Assembly: GCF_009389715.1 (NCBI RefSeq)
Contig: NC_052404.1
Coordinates: 7,710,745-7,774,744, forward strand
Reading direction: 5' to 3'
DNA length: 64,000 nucleotides
Origin: Phoenix dactylifera
Lineage: Eukaryota > Streptophyta > Magnoliopsida > Arecales > Arecaceae
Of this stretch, positions 16,401 through 28,492 are shown piece by piece. Within the stretch, counting starts at the first letter, position 1, and every line of letters starts with the position of its first letter. Below the pieces are notes generated by a model. The model did not search any database. It saw only the letters and a program-made list of their open reading frames with translations, and had not been told where the DNA came from. A program made the position numbers and the translations under genes.

Positions 16401-18352
16401 AGTACAGTCACATGCTCCGTTCAATGAGTTGTCAATAGATTAATACTTTAATGTAGGGTGCAGGGAAAATTTACTGAATTAAAACTTGCTTACCAAAGGG
16501 GATGCCTAGACAAAAATCATGGATTTTTGCAGTCTGTTTGTGTAAGATGGATCCCTCTTTCTGGGCATGCATGTCCATCTCTGGTTTTCCATCATGCAGT
16601 TCCTTAGAAGAAAATGATTTTACTGGCTCATCACTAAGCTTCTCTGGATGATCCTCCAGTGAATGCTTAATAGAAGTATCAGGGTCAATACCAGGGTTCC
16701 GTGTGCTCCTAGCATTAACACACATGGATATCGAAAGCTGCAAATAAAAAAATAATAGCAACAAATCTAGCCTGTTAATAGAATAAGATATTAAAATAAG
16801 CAAAAGGAAAAAAGAAACATGATCTACCAAACAACTCAGGCAGAGTATAATCAGTAACGACAACTGGAATCAAACTGTCACCTCCCTGAAGAACTAGTAA
16901 AGCACTGGCTATGGTACCAAGAGTTATTAACAAACCAATGCCTTTCTTCAAAGCGACTCGTCGATGAAGGATGCTTTGATCTTGGTTCCATAGCTGTCAT
17001 CATGCTTTAGGAGTTCATTATCCACATTCTTTGCATTCCTATTAATTTATAAGTTTATATAGTTCATATGACATTGCGAATTTCCACAAGCCTAACATGT
17101 TGACACATCATGACTCAGGTGAGACTTGCCAATTCATCTTTTCTTAAAGTCAAAGCAACTGCAGGTAACATTAGAATCACTCAACAAAGTGAAAACTAGA
17201 TGAATTGCCTTGAAATAAAAACAATATGGTACTGGGTTCGTACCGGTGCGAAACGGTCCGATCCGCACCAGTACGCGACCGATTTGATCAGTTCCGACCC
17301 TGGAACTATTTTCCACACTTGAACCGGACCGGTCCGGTATGTGCTGAACCGGCCGGTACGGGCCGGTTCAACATACGATGCACCAAAGTATTAACTTTAT
17401 TACAGACAATTCATGTAGTTTTCCCTCTGGTTAGTTGAGTAATTATGATGTTAACTAGAGTTGCTTCCATTAAAGAAAAGATGAGTTCGCAAGCATCAAC
17501 TAAGTCACCACATGTCAACACGTTAGGCTCCTAGAAATATGCAATGTCACATATAACTATAAATTTATCAGAATGTAAAGAATGTGGATGATGCAAAGCA
17601 TGCTAACAGCATTCAATTTGTAGCCATGAAAAAGAAAATGACTAAAAAAGTTAAATCAGTTTTTGTTACATTTAGAAGTTATTTTGCTAAAAGGATATCT
17701 AAAATTTGAAAATAAAATATGCTTTGTATGGCCAAGTAGTTGAATCCTATTTTCTTGCTCTTGACCAATTATATTGTCAAGACATGGTAAAATTTCCACA
17801 GAAAATGAGGCCCAAACATTGAATAGCAATCAAACCAAGGGGCATATTTTATTTTCTAAGTACCCTCCAAAGTCCTAACGCTAATTAGTTGCTTTTCAAT
17901 CATCTCTATCTCCTTAGACCCATTATTATGATATACTTCCTCTCAACAGCATTAAATGGCAAAGAAAACAAAGAGTGGAGTTGATCTTTAGTAACCCTAC
18001 TAACCCCAATTTAAATTATTCCCAAGTTTGTCATGTCCCAATAATATGACCGGTCGAGAGCAAGAAATTTTGATTGACATGAAAAGAAGGTAAGTATTGA
18101 AAGTGGTCTATAGACTAGGCCTTGTCACTAAATCTAAACACGGAAATGAGCTAAAGTTTCAAACCAGATTTATACCTTCGGGGTGACAGTGACAGGAAAC
18201 CTTAGGACACAACCTTCAAAGTGCCTATGATTGAGCTCCACCCAATTAAAGGAAGAAACCCTAGACTTAAGGGGTGAAAGGCAAAGACCGTCCAAGGAAG
18301 CTAAGCTCCTCTTCACCAATAAACCAGCCCCTGATAACTGTGTCGCCACCAT
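13459..18352 (-). CDS. FAX1: plastid fatty acid exporter, FAX1-like (Tmem14 family)
   Basis: Six coding exons: 18176-18352, 16494-16737, 14286-14453, 13770-13816, 13640-13680, 13459-13552; 771 nt, 256 aa, all in phase. Residues 1 to about 60 (MVATQLSGAGLLVKRSLASL...) are Ser/Arg/Leu-rich with few acidic residues, like a plastid transit peptide. A charged linker follows. From residue 129 comes the Tmem14 core: AKIHDFCLGIPFGGFVFSG, GLLGFIFSRNPASLTTGVLF, KVWRKGQSSLPFILGQA, TKKLLPSGLYVF and MICFYSYVLIAGGNPPPKK. Arabidopsis FAX1 is an inner-envelope protein exporting fatty acids from plastids, and the same job is inferred here. The exon 4 acceptor at 13817-13818 was preferred over an AG 27 bases upstream because it gives ILGQAAIAAALLGKHF, which fits the family. 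Introns 1 and 2 are full of repeats. Confidence 0.88.
15361..16315. repeat. tandem duplication in FAX1 intron 2, split by an insertion
   Basis: The sequence 15361-15735 is repeated at about 15744-16315: shared runs include ttactgattgacaaataaat, cacatttcatt and aaattattaataatcagca. The second copy is longer because a CCGGTAC-rich segment of about 185 bp (15803-15988) interrupts it between the matching flanks 'aaaatggaggcc' and 'ggggcctaaagg'. Confidence 0.88.
15803..15988. mobile_element. CCGGTAC-type insertion in FAX1 intron 2
   Basis: The empty site is seen in the neighbouring duplicate (15410-15420, 'gggggctaaaggtt'). The insert is rich in gtaccgtacc, ggtatg and gtacca phrases, a composition shared with segments at 17220-17390, 20290-20465, 41825-41940 and 43000-43085. 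Gaggcc/ggggcc at the borders may be a target duplication. Class unknown. Confidence 0.6.
17001..17602. repeat. long inverted repeat (hairpin) in FAX1 intron 1
   Basis: The left arm 17001-17217 and right arm 17393-17602 are reverse complements over about 210 bp with scattered mismatches. Matching runs include catgctt, atccacattctttgcatt (left) against its complement near 17577-17595, and cctaacatgttgaca against tgtcaacacgttagg. The centre (17220-17390) is a CCGGTAC-rich, GC-rich segment. In the FAX1 transcript this would fold into a hairpin of about 600 nt. It may be a foldback-type element. Confidence 0.85.
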
Positions 18353-18546
18353 GGATATATAGATCAAAGGGAACCTGAAATAAAATTTGTAACCGATGGT
18401 TAGAAAATAGAAATGTGAGAATTTTAGCAGATTTGTCAAAAAATATGAGGAAATATTGCTGCGTGAGAAATAATCTAAGTTAAAAATCATTGTAATTGAA
18501 GAAAAAATGAATTTTAAGAACTTACAAATTCGAAAAACTTCTAAAT

Positions 18547-18728
18547 GCATGTTTGGTACTGCTTTAGAAAAGTGCTTTCATGACTTTTTTAAGCAAATGA
18601 GCACTTTGACATCATATGAAAGTGCTTTTACAAGAAAAGAGACCAAAAAAAGTGCTTTTAGAAGAAGCTAGAAAACCTAGCTTTTGATTCCTCCCCCTTT
18701 TATAAAGCAAAAGCAACACAAAACATGC
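18547..18728. mobile_element. MITE-like element
   Basis: Begins gcatgtttggtactgcttt and ends gcaacacaaaacatgc, imperfect terminal inverted repeats. The interior repeats 'aaagtgctttta' phrases in both orientations, the pattern of short hAT-type MITEs common in plants. A related, more diverged segment lies at 33893-34092. I could not identify a clean target duplication. Confidence 0.5.
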
Positions 18729-20289
18729 CCTAACTGTTCTTTTTCTAGAATAAGAAAAATATAATTTGGAACTCCCATGAACTTTACCATTCCTCAATCC
18801 GGTTTTTAGATTGGTGGACTTATATGTGAATTGCCCTCTTGCCATGGTCAATGTAATAATATATTTAATATTTGTTGGATATGCAAAATACAGTTGTAAT
18901 ATGTTTACCTTTAACGAATGGTTGAAATGTCAGATAGGAGACATACCCAAGCCATTCCATCTTAAGGTGGACTACAACAAATATACGATTTTTTGTTAAT
19001 TAGAATTTGTAATTTTTTCACATGTAATTAAGGATGTAAATGTTAGATGAGTGGCACACACCAGTCCATCTTAAAGTGTAAAATATGACTTTTGGTTGAT
19101 TTGAATACTCTAACTCTTTTCTAATTAGAATAGAATGCACTTCCTCTTTATAGGTTGACATGCAATAAGTCCTTGGGCATGTGCATTGGCACACGCGCAC
19201 CACCTAGTCTATATAAAACTGTAAGAAGATCCAATATTTTACTTTTCATCCTTTGCATAATCAAATAATAATGTAAATCAAAGTGATATATACTCTGAAA
19301 ATGGTAATATATAATAAATTTCCTAGTCCTACACATTTCTATCTGACCAACAATAACTCAACTAAAACTAATTGGGATTTCTCCAACTTAGTCCAACCTC
19401 ATCTTAAGCTAAATTTTGATAGGGTTAGATTGTGGAAAATTTTCGATTCAAGTGCCCTCATCTCCATTTCATTAGATGTTACACATTGATCTAACATAAG
19501 ATTTTAGTTGATCGGATCAGGCTTGCCCCCAAACAAAGTTGCAATTCCTTAACAATTTCAAGATTTTGAGTATTTCATAACAATGGGGTTGCATAACAGC
19601 TAGGTCCACTCCACAAAAACCATGAACTGTTGTAAGTTCAACTGTGTCAAACACAAATTTTTGGCATGTACTTAGGTTGCTCCTTTATAGAACCTATGGG
19701 GTTTGGCCATATGTAATATGGTGGTGACAATGATAACAGTGGAGTCACTAATCCAACTGGACCTTGGTCATACCTAACCTAATCTCTTCTTAAGATCCAT
19801 TTAGTTGGTACATTTATGGCAGGGGTGCACATGGTCATGTTGGTTTGGGTTAGACCAGAATTGACAATCCCAATCGATTACCAAAGTTTGATACCGGAAC
19901 CAAACCGATTAATGTTGGAATCAACCTAACCTGACCCAATTAAGATCGGATTGGTTCAGATCGGTACCCGAGTTACCCAGAAGTTTTTTTAAAAAAATAG
20001 TAAATAAATATTTGGTTTTACTTGAGCAATAAATCATAATGGAAGATAGATTAAACATAACATATAATATATTCAAAGGCATCTAGGATAACAAAATCAA
20101 AGATATCTATAAATATAGAATATAACATGTTACACATTATAATAATGACAAAACCAATACTTCATACAAAAAAGCAATAGCAAACCAAAATTACGGGTGA
20201 AAATCTATAAAATATAACCATACATTGTATAATATATAATTAATATAATACTAAAATCAATTTTAGATACCCATGTGCAAATGTGTATA

Positions 20290-20465
20290 TATAGGGATTG
20301 GGTTGGTTTCGATTAAGGTTCGCCGCATCGGTACCGAATCCTGTACCGGTGCCACACTAGCATAGTGTCTGTACAATACGAAATTTTTTTGGTGTACCGA
20401 AAGTCGATACGCCATCCGTACCGGTACTGAATCCGGTACCGTCCGGTACGGTACGACATACCATG
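20290..20465. repeat. CCGGTAC-type segment
   Basis: Dense in ggtaccg, gtaccggt and cggtacggtacg, ending 'cgacataccatg'. Same composition as the FAX1 intron insertions, in otherwise AT-rich sequence. Confidence 0.6.
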
Positions 20466-22736
20466 ATTTGGATCTTAGTCAACCAACCCCTTGACTCGAA
20501 CTTGAATTGATCTAATTGGATTTCTAAAAATCAAAACTCTAACTGACCCAATCCTATTTCGAACACGAACAAAACAAACCCAACAAGATTGGTAGGTTCG
20601 ATTCTCGAGTTGACCCAAACCTATGTGGACCCCTAGTTTATGGTACACGTGCACTCCCATAAGATTGATTGATGTATGTGGTTTAGGCTAGATTTACTTT
20701 ATCAAGGTATGTTTCCATTTTGATTGAACTAGATCAAAGTCAGAGCTTGAGTCAATGTCAAGTGAAAGATTTTATAAGCTCCCATGGATTGTTATGGATT
20801 TAAAATAAATATAATATCAAATTTATTAAATTATTTTTAAACATGATATATGGTCTATGTTTATTAAGAAAAACTATCTCAGGCAGGTTAGGTTAAGGAA
20901 GACAAGAGGTAGGGCTAGGGAAAAGGAATAAAGAAGATGATAGGGGTGAGGATAGAGGAGGGCAACAAAAGTGGGAGCAAAGAAAAAGGGGATGGAGTTA
21001 AGGGTGGTGAATAACAGAGGAGACATGAGAGTGAGGGCGAGTAAAGGGAAACGGTCATGGGGATGACGGCAATGATGATGGAGGACAATGTGAGCAACAA
21101 TGGGAAAGGCGGATGGGCATATTAGGAAGAAGGGAGAGAAAGGTGGCTTGTAGGCACATGCATATATATAGAAAGGGATTTGAGAGTGGTCAGAGTCCAT
21201 TATTCTCCTTTCAAGTTAAATCATAGTTATCTTTAACCATACTTACCTTTAACTTTAATTAATAAAACTCAGATGTTTAAAGAACTTTTGAGTAATTGAT
21301 TTACTCATGTCTTTTAGTTATGCTACATTTGCAGCCAATTCTATATCCAAGACCATACCACACATCTAAAATTTCCTATAGAGTTGGCTCCAATCAAATT
21401 CCAAATTTATTTGGGAGTTATCAAAACTTTGTTTCGGATGTATTATAACTCATTTCTGAGGGATCGACGCCAATGAAATATAGCCCTATATAACTCAAAG
21501 CCACATGAATGATGAACTGGTATGATCAATGTCTCAACCTAATGAACGGGAGTATATGGTGTGTTAGACAACCTTAAAGGTGGATTGCATTAGAAGTTGG
21601 ATAATGGAAGCCCACGCTTAAATTCTAATGGCATCTATGTTTACTATTGTTGATAATTTTATTTATTTCTATTTTTTTTTATAGAGAATCCCATTTCACT
21701 CATTTTTATATATTTGTAAAGGCTCTTAGAATGATTTTTAAATGGTCTCCTTGCCCCCACTTTTTTTTGTTAGAGTGACCTTCTCACCATTGAGAGATCA
21801 TAAGTGCAAATATACATTTCAAAACTTGATTAATATATTGATGATCATCCATCAAGTTAAAACTATCCTTCTTTCCTATTGCTGGGCAATAGTTGACATA
21901 TGTTATGATGTTAATCACTACTATCAAATCAGATCTTCGCGACAACATGGTTGTTGTGTTCAATTTTTTTGCTGAAAGTTAAACAAGATTTCTCATTAAA
22001 AAATTATATTTATTTTTTCACAATGCCGAGCAGGGGTCTTTGGCTTAACCAAAAATTTATGGTAAAAGAGCAATACTACTGATCCAAACTGACACAATTC
22101 CTTGATCAAAACAAGAAATCCAAACCCCTAAACCCAAAAACACCAATTTTTAGTCCAGAACCCCATATATGCCGATGTAATACACTGATCCCACAAGTTG
22201 CAAAGCCGGAACCAACAAGAAAAACAAGGAAAAAACCTAGATCCACGAAAAAGACCGACTCAATGTTCAAACCTAAGCTAGATCCGTCCTTACTGGATCA
22301 AAATCGCCAAAGAACTTACCTTCTAGAAGTCGCGAGGAGCGATGCCAGGGAGCTAGGAGTCTGCTGATGGGTGGAGGATAGACTTGCGGAGGACGACGGC
22401 CACCCACCAACGTTCGGAACCTTAAAGCTTGGTGATCTTTATGCTAGAAACCAACGGTGTGAACGGTGGACGGACCTAGTAGAGATCAGGGTTTCAGAAA
22501 AAATGGAGGATTGGAGAATAGGTCAAATATGAGAGGGAGGAAAGCTCGCCGGAGACAGCGACGGTGGTGCAAGACGGTGGCGGCGGTGGTATCTGGCGGT
22601 CTTGGCTTCGTGGGAGGTTAGGGTTTTAGAGATGAGAGGGAGGGTGAGAGGAATGAAGGGAAAAGAAGAGAGGTAGGCGAGGTCGTGGAAGCTGGCAGCG
22701 GTGAAGGTGGACGAAGCCTCATCCTAGCCGTTCCTT

Positions 22737-22850
22737 ATTATATATTATATATTATATATTATGTATTATATATTATATATTATATATTATATATTTACGA
22801 TATAATATAATATAATATAATAATGAAATATAATATAAAATTATATAATG
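22737..22850. repeat. AT-rich microsatellite
   Basis: Repeated tattatatat followed by taatataatataa, an imperfect (TATTA)-type low-complexity tract. Confidence 0.85.
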
Positions 22851-23018
22851 GTTTTATTATGGTGCTTTTTTTTATATCTTTTGTCGAAAAGCAAAGACTC
22901 ATACTGTCCACTCCTTATTACCACGTATATAAGAAAATTTGCCTTAGCCAATTATGAATCAGTTGCCATTAGGTATCCTATCCCCAGCTAAAATTTCTAA
23001 CCCAACAAAATGTCATCG

Positions 23019-24245
23019 AATAAAGCCATCAGATGTCAAACTTGCAAAGCTTGACTACTTGCATCCTTATTGACCATGCAACCACATTTCTCAAATTGAC
23101 AATACGATATGCTTGAAATTAGCCAGCATAAAAAATGTTCAATAATTATCCTTCAAACTGAATTCCAGAATATCTGCATTTCATACATACTAATACTACT
23201 AAGATAGGAATGTGTATACGTAGTTCAATTCTAGCAAGATATCATCCATCCCCAATCGACCCAATTTTCCATTCAGTCCACGATGAGTTTCTCAGAAGTA
23301 CTTAAATAAATTTTGCTTCTTGTTGGAGTGATCTATTCTCGCACCATCCTCGCAAAGATTGTATACATTTACTAAACGAACGACAGAAGAGCGGCATGAG
23401 GAAAAAGACGCCTGAAATTGCTGGAATGCTGCAAAGATCGCATGCTACCACGAACCTAATCTAGATACCGCCCTAAATCACAAAGACAGAAAGAAAAACA
23501 ACAAAAAATGGAGGAAAAAGAAATCTTCCCCACGATGCGGAGGAGGACAAGAAAGGGGAAAAAAGATTCAAACGATACAAGACCTAAAACCATAGCAGAC
23601 AATTCAGATCAAAGGATCGAAAAATATCCAAAAATCCCTCTTTTCCTTAGAAACAAAAGAAAGAGGGAGGGGCTCACTCTTTTCCTTTGAAACGAGAGAG
23701 AGAGAGAGAGAGGGGGGGGGGATCACTCTTTTCCTTTGAAACGAGAAGAGAGGGGGGGCGTTTAGTATGGAAAATCGGAAAATCCTAACGAAAAACCGCA
23801 ACAAAGGTCAGACATCCACGGAAGACGGAAAGAACGCAACACGGTTCCGCTCAGAAAAATCATAAACCGATCCAAACAAGCAAATAATTCTTCCAAAAAC
23901 CACAGAAAATCAAACAAATGTGGGCGAAAAGGAGATCCTCACGAGAGCCAGCCGACGCCTCTGGAGATCACCGCTCCGATCTGCCTAATCACGTCAAAAC
24001 AACGAAACGGCGACACAGACACCGAGCAATCAATCCTCCTCTTTCCACTATCGATTCAGACAAAGATCGTGTTGGATTTCTTCTGATCTCTCGTTTTCTC
24101 TCGATCAATTTTTTGGTTCCTTTTTCTTCGGAGGCGAGGTCTGATGACGAGTTGGAGGAGAGAAGAAGGGAGAAGAAAAAATGGTTCTTTTTTTCTTCGG
24201 GGGCGAGGTTTGATGACTTGTTGGAAGAGAGAAGAAGGGAGAACC
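23019..24245. repeat. duplicated block, copy 2 (orphan GSK3 leader/promoter)
   Basis: Same orientation as 9131-10470 and extensively matching, including the presumed leader donor (gcgaaaaggagatcctcacg at 23925-23944) and the leader itself. It lacks two stretches present in copy 1. It carries a local tandem expansion of 'tcactcttttcctttgaaac' at 23635-23745 and a second short duplication of the leader end (24118-24180 and 24183-24243). No kinase exon follows it on the minus strand, so it is a promoter/leader without a gene. Confidence 0.88.
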
Positions 24246-25039
24246 AAGGCCGGATTTTTAAGGACTGGGTCGCCCGACCCAACTCGATTTCTAGTTCGAA
24301 TCCAAATATTGGACCAGACCTAATTTAATTAAAAATCGAGTTGGATCGAATTAGGTCTACAGTTAAAATTTTTGATCAACAAATCATTCGGATCGAATCT
24401 AATCCATATATAATCTAGCCATAATCTACAAAAATTGGATCCGGGTCAGATTCGAATCGGGTCCAGATCAAACCTCAGTCAAACATATAGAAGGAAGAGC
24501 ATGATTGGGCTTCCCCAGCAAGCGTGCAAAGCCTGAATCTAATTTGGGACAAGGAAAGACCGGGGGTTCGAATTGAAGCCGAGGGAAGGACACCAACTCA
24601 GGCCCCATCCGACTCCGCGTAATATCAGAGCCTGGACCGGGTCCAAGTCGAGTACCAGACTGGGCCCCCTTCATTTCGGGCCGAATAGGACTTTTTAGCT
24701 AAAATTAAATAGGACAAGCTTTGTGCAATGTTCAAAAGAAATGTAGCCCAAACAGCAAGCCAGGGGTGTCTCGTCTCAGCTGGAATTTGTGCTATAAGTT
24801 ACGAACTTGTCTCGGTCCCAAGCTGTCCCATTCCAGACTTCCAATGGCCGAACTCCCAGCTCCAAAAACAAGAGTGATGCTACAGTGGCCCAGAACAATT
24901 AAAGGTCACTCAGGTTTTTTTTTTTTTTGGTACATCAGCTGCTCACACTGTTCTCGCATCAGCATAGCCAACTATATCACTAGCTAGATCACTCAGGTTT
25001 CTTGATCGCTAGATATCTTCATCAAGTCACTTGAAGTCA
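24246..25039. other. intergenic repeat text
   Basis: From 24270 to 24670 the sequence is repeated variants of 'gggtc', 'ggatcgaat' and 'gggtccag', typical decayed plant intergenic repeats. At 24916-24929 a T run is followed by 'ggtacatcagctgctcacac', resembling 36336-36374 ('atacatcagcagtacacac'), so a small poly-A retroelement family may be present at both sites. No gene. Confidence 0.4.
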
Positions 25040-25320
25040 CTTGGCAAGCTAGGCGTTTCCATGCTTGCACACTCATCTTGAGGGGGAGTGTTAGAGACCG
25101 AGTTTTGACATCTAAATTCACAAACAAAACTTTTTATATGCGTCCCTGCGGAATTTGCCGTGCTTGTTAGATAGTTCAGAGTTTGTTGTATTTGTTAAGT
25201 GATTTAGAATTTGTTGTACTCATTTCCATATACTCTTTTCATGTTATATTGGAGTAGGAGCCACATATTGGTCCTTATCCGAATTTTAGAGATAAGTTAG
25301 TAAAATTCCATATTCCACGT
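25040..25320 (+). mobile_element. Ty1/copia 3' end: polypurine tract and partial LTR
   Basis: The phrase 'ttgcacactcatcttgaggg' runs into ggggagTGTTAGAGACC at 25089. This is the characteristic junction of a copia polypurine tract with the 3' LTR start (TG). About 230 bp of LTR-like sequence follows with a TATA-type region ('tccatatactcttttcatgt'). No 5' LTR or pol domain is seen, so this is a fragment. Confidence 0.65.
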
Positions 25321-25701
25321 TGATGGGTTGTAGGGATTGGGCTGCAGACGAGCTGCCGCCGGATCACACATTTCTCACGAATTCACAATTCACCAAGGAT
25401 GACTTTCCAATTTCTATTTACACCCGCAACTCCATCTCTCACTCATCCATCTAGCTCCACCTACTTTGATTAAAGACCATGTAGAGAGAGAGAGAAAAAG
25501 AGAACTAAACATGGCTTCACTCCGATAGATCTCTATTCAGATCCAGTTAAATCTACATTGAATGATGGAGGTCGCATATTGATGATCTAACTTGTTAGAT
25601 ATAATTTACCATCTTTTTACTATTTATATACCAAAAATCATGTAATTTGAAGATTCTTAACCTACGTATCAAGTGGTCAAAAAATTAGACAATCTAAATA
25701 A

Positions 25702-25706
<5 letters not shown>

Positions 25707-25789
<83 letters not shown>
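25707..25789. repeat. (TA)n microsatellite
   Basis: Uninterrupted TA repeat, about 41 units. Confidence 0.98.
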
Positions 25790-25791
<2 letters not shown>

Positions 25792-25925
25792 CTTGATGCA
25801 TAAGCAAAAACTGTTTTTTTATGCATAGACAGTTTAAAGATAGTAAAACCTCAGATAATTAATATGGGACGTCCATTCCTTAATATAGATTTGATCAAAG
25901 CTGAGTAGGGATATATTCGAGTTAT

Positions 25926-25926
<1 letters not shown>

Positions 25927-26014
<88 letters not shown>
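25927..26014. repeat. (CT)n(AT)n compound microsatellite
   Basis: About 31 CT units followed directly by about 13 AT units. Confidence 0.98.
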
Positions 26015-28400
26015 TGAAAAGGTCAAAATCACGAAGGGCTTTAGCCTTGGCTACGTTCAGTCCCTCGCAGTTCTTCCCACCTACTTCTTGTTTGAACGCG
26101 GCCTTAAAGAAAGCCAATGATCCCATTGTGGAAGGCGTGGCGATTCCTACTTTCCGGATGGTGACCATTGTGGGGCACTGATGGGGTAGCAATGGAAAGG
26201 AAAAAAAAAAGGAGAAAGCCAGCAACCACAAGAGAGCATCTCCTTAGTCCTCCCTCAATTTGAAAACTAGAAGACTAGTTTGTTTGTGATTGGTGGAAGC
26301 ACCAATTTTTTTCAACAAAAGGACAATTGTAACAGTAGGTAGGGAGAAGGAAAGAGTTCGACCAATATTTTAAATGCTTCCTTGCTTCCTTGTGGAATGT
26401 AGAAGGAGGAGGTTCTCGATCACCTTGGAGTGATGATTGTCATGCTTGGATCATGCTTCGTTCCAAACTCAAACAAGTCGGTGTCACATAAAAAAGCTAC
26501 AAGATTATTAAAAAAAACTTTAATCTTAAACCGGTGTTTTCAATGTGCATGAACACTAATGGCTCGCATCACCAAATACCTTAGAATGATGCCAATGCAA
26601 ATTAGATTTGCCCCTCTTAAAATCAACTGCACATTTTAATGGCATACGTATAGGTATAAAATTAATGCAGTTATATGCACCCAAACCATGTGGGCTCCAA
26701 AAAAATTGAGCTCTGCGATTCATGACCTAAGTTAACTATTCGAACCAACATAAGCACGCAACTAAAGCTTTTTTTTTTTTTTTGGATAAAGCGGGTGGAA
26801 AAAACAAAATACTAAGGAGTGCCAGAAGCAATTCTCCATCTTCAGTCCACTAGGTATTACCTAAGTGACTGGTTACATAAGTAGCCACCTAGTCCGCAGC
26901 CCCATTAGCTTTACAAAAATTAAAGCTTCTCTTTCGATGATTTTGTAAATTTTTGACTTGTCTAGAGAGTGCTCTTTCACCAAATCAAAAGAATAAGTGC
27001 AAGCTTGGTGTGGCTTGTCCTAATGAATTGGTCTAGTTAGATTAGTTGGAAATTATAATCACCTATTTAATTTGTTGGCCACACGCGCAACTTCATATGT
27101 AATTTTTGATCTAGTTAATGTACTCTACATAAGTCTATGCTCTAGAGTAATAAGTATATTGTTAACTCCAATACTTATTGTACTTTAAACCCCCAGTAGA
27201 TTATTAAAGTGATTTAAGTACCTCCATTTTATTTTACCAGAGTTACATCTTCAAAAGTTAATTAAATATGCTGTATCTCTTGACACCGTCACTGCTCTTC
27301 TAAAAACATTGGGAACCAACGGTTTGGCTTTCAGAAAACCCTAAGCTTCTGGTCTCCGGAAGCTTTTAATCCTATCGACCGCCCGTTGAATTTGTGCTTC
27401 GGCAGCCTCTAAGCTTATCCTATATTTCGTATTTGACCGCAGCCTTTTTGTAGTATAACCTCGTTTATTTGAAACCAATTATTTTCCAAACTTTGTGAAT
27501 TGGACAGAGTCAAATTGGTCTTATAAACTCATTGTTGAAATTTTGCTGTAAAATTTGTTAAAAAAATTTACTAGGACTTTGTACAATGCACCTTGCATAT
27601 ATCCAATTTTTCAAGTGCGCTGCATCTATGGCCAAATATATGTTTCTTGTGGAATATTAGTGTTCTTCTGCAATATTATTGAGGTATCTCTTTTATATTA
27701 ATTGAAGGGAGAAATAAAAAAAAAAGTAGGTGACTTTTTTTTCATATCATTTTATTATGTGTGCTGTGTGCGTGATTTCTTAGACGGATGTTTTCTATTC
27801 GTTTGGCCAGCTTTTATTTTTTGATCTGAATGGCTATACTCATAAGGAGCCAGTATATCAAAAAGAAAAAAAAAAGCTTTTCTGGAATGTCAGATTAATT
27901 TTAACCTACCTTATCACCTACCATAAGGATATTCTCATAAGGAGTTCACATTAAGTGAGCATCTTCGTCAACGTGGAACGAAGAATATTCTCAAGAGACT
28001 ATCTTTTTTTCTGGAGGGAATTCTAACGAGATATCCTCTTGAGACTGCCGTGCGGAAAGAAGCGTCCCGAAGGCGCCTATTTGGGTGGGCAAACCTAGTC
28101 TCCCTAGTTTACCCCTTTCCAACTCCTTAATCTCCATCAGATCCCACCAACGTATCATAATCCAACGGACAGAAGTACTTTCCGTGAACGTTGACTTTTT
28201 TGCTTGCAGATCCAACCGTGGGAAGCTGTGAATCGTACGGCTATCATATAGCGGAGCATTGACTTGATAATTCAAGCACGATTCGCAAAAGACTGTGTAA
28301 GGGTATTTTAGTCATTTTAAAGTCAAGAAACACCTATTGCAGCGCCTATTACCCACACGTGGCAGTCATGGGAGCCACGCCATCGGTCGCGGCCGGTCAC
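26015..28400. other. spacer upstream of the PP2C gene
   Basis: Contains a LINE relic (26769-26960). Otherwise AT-rich with no gene seen. The last few hundred bases are GC-richer and are likely promoter of the phosphatase gene. Confidence 0.45.
26769..26960 (-). mobile_element. 5'-truncated LINE relic (RNase H tail plus poly-A)
   Basis: Read on the minus strand: FCKANGAAD-stop-VATYVTSHLGNT-stop-WTEDGELLLALLS, then a run of 15 A (T run 26769-26783). The N-x-AAD-x-VA, T-x-W and LP-x-x-L-x-x-LL pattern is the C-terminal RNase H end of plant L1-type elements. Two in-frame stops show it is dead. Only the last part of the element is present. Confidence 0.7.
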
Positions 28401-28469
28401 CCCAGTTCTTTTATGAAGCCTTGCACTCCAGAAGGGATCTAAGAGCGAAGAACCAAGGAAGAACGCCAC

Positions 28470-28492
28470 AAACCCTAGGAAAAAACCCTAAT
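28470..28492 (+). promoter_or_regulatory. two telobox-like AAACCCTA motifs
   Basis: aaaccctag at 28470 and aaaccctaa at 28483, about 120-140 bp before the phosphatase ATG. Teloboxes near transcription starts are common in genes expressed in dividing plant cells. Function here is inferred. Confidence 0.5.

Larger units (their letters stand above)
18353..22995. other. gene-poor spacer with repeats
   Basis: No gene supported. It contains a MITE-like element (18547-18728), a CCGGTAC-type segment (20290-20465) and diverged 'gacccaatt/ggttcgat' intergenic repeat text at 19830-19980 and 20470-20640. A GC-richer stretch at 22260-22730 looks like a leader or promoter (contains 'ggttagggttttagagatgagag'), but no coding region follows it. 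Short frames in 20870-21200 are low-complexity. Confidence 0.45.

Noticed and set aside
24916-24950. SINE at a T run followed by 'catcagctgctcacac'
   Set aside because: Similar text occurs at 36336-36374, but no A/B boxes or target duplications are visible, so I did not call an element.
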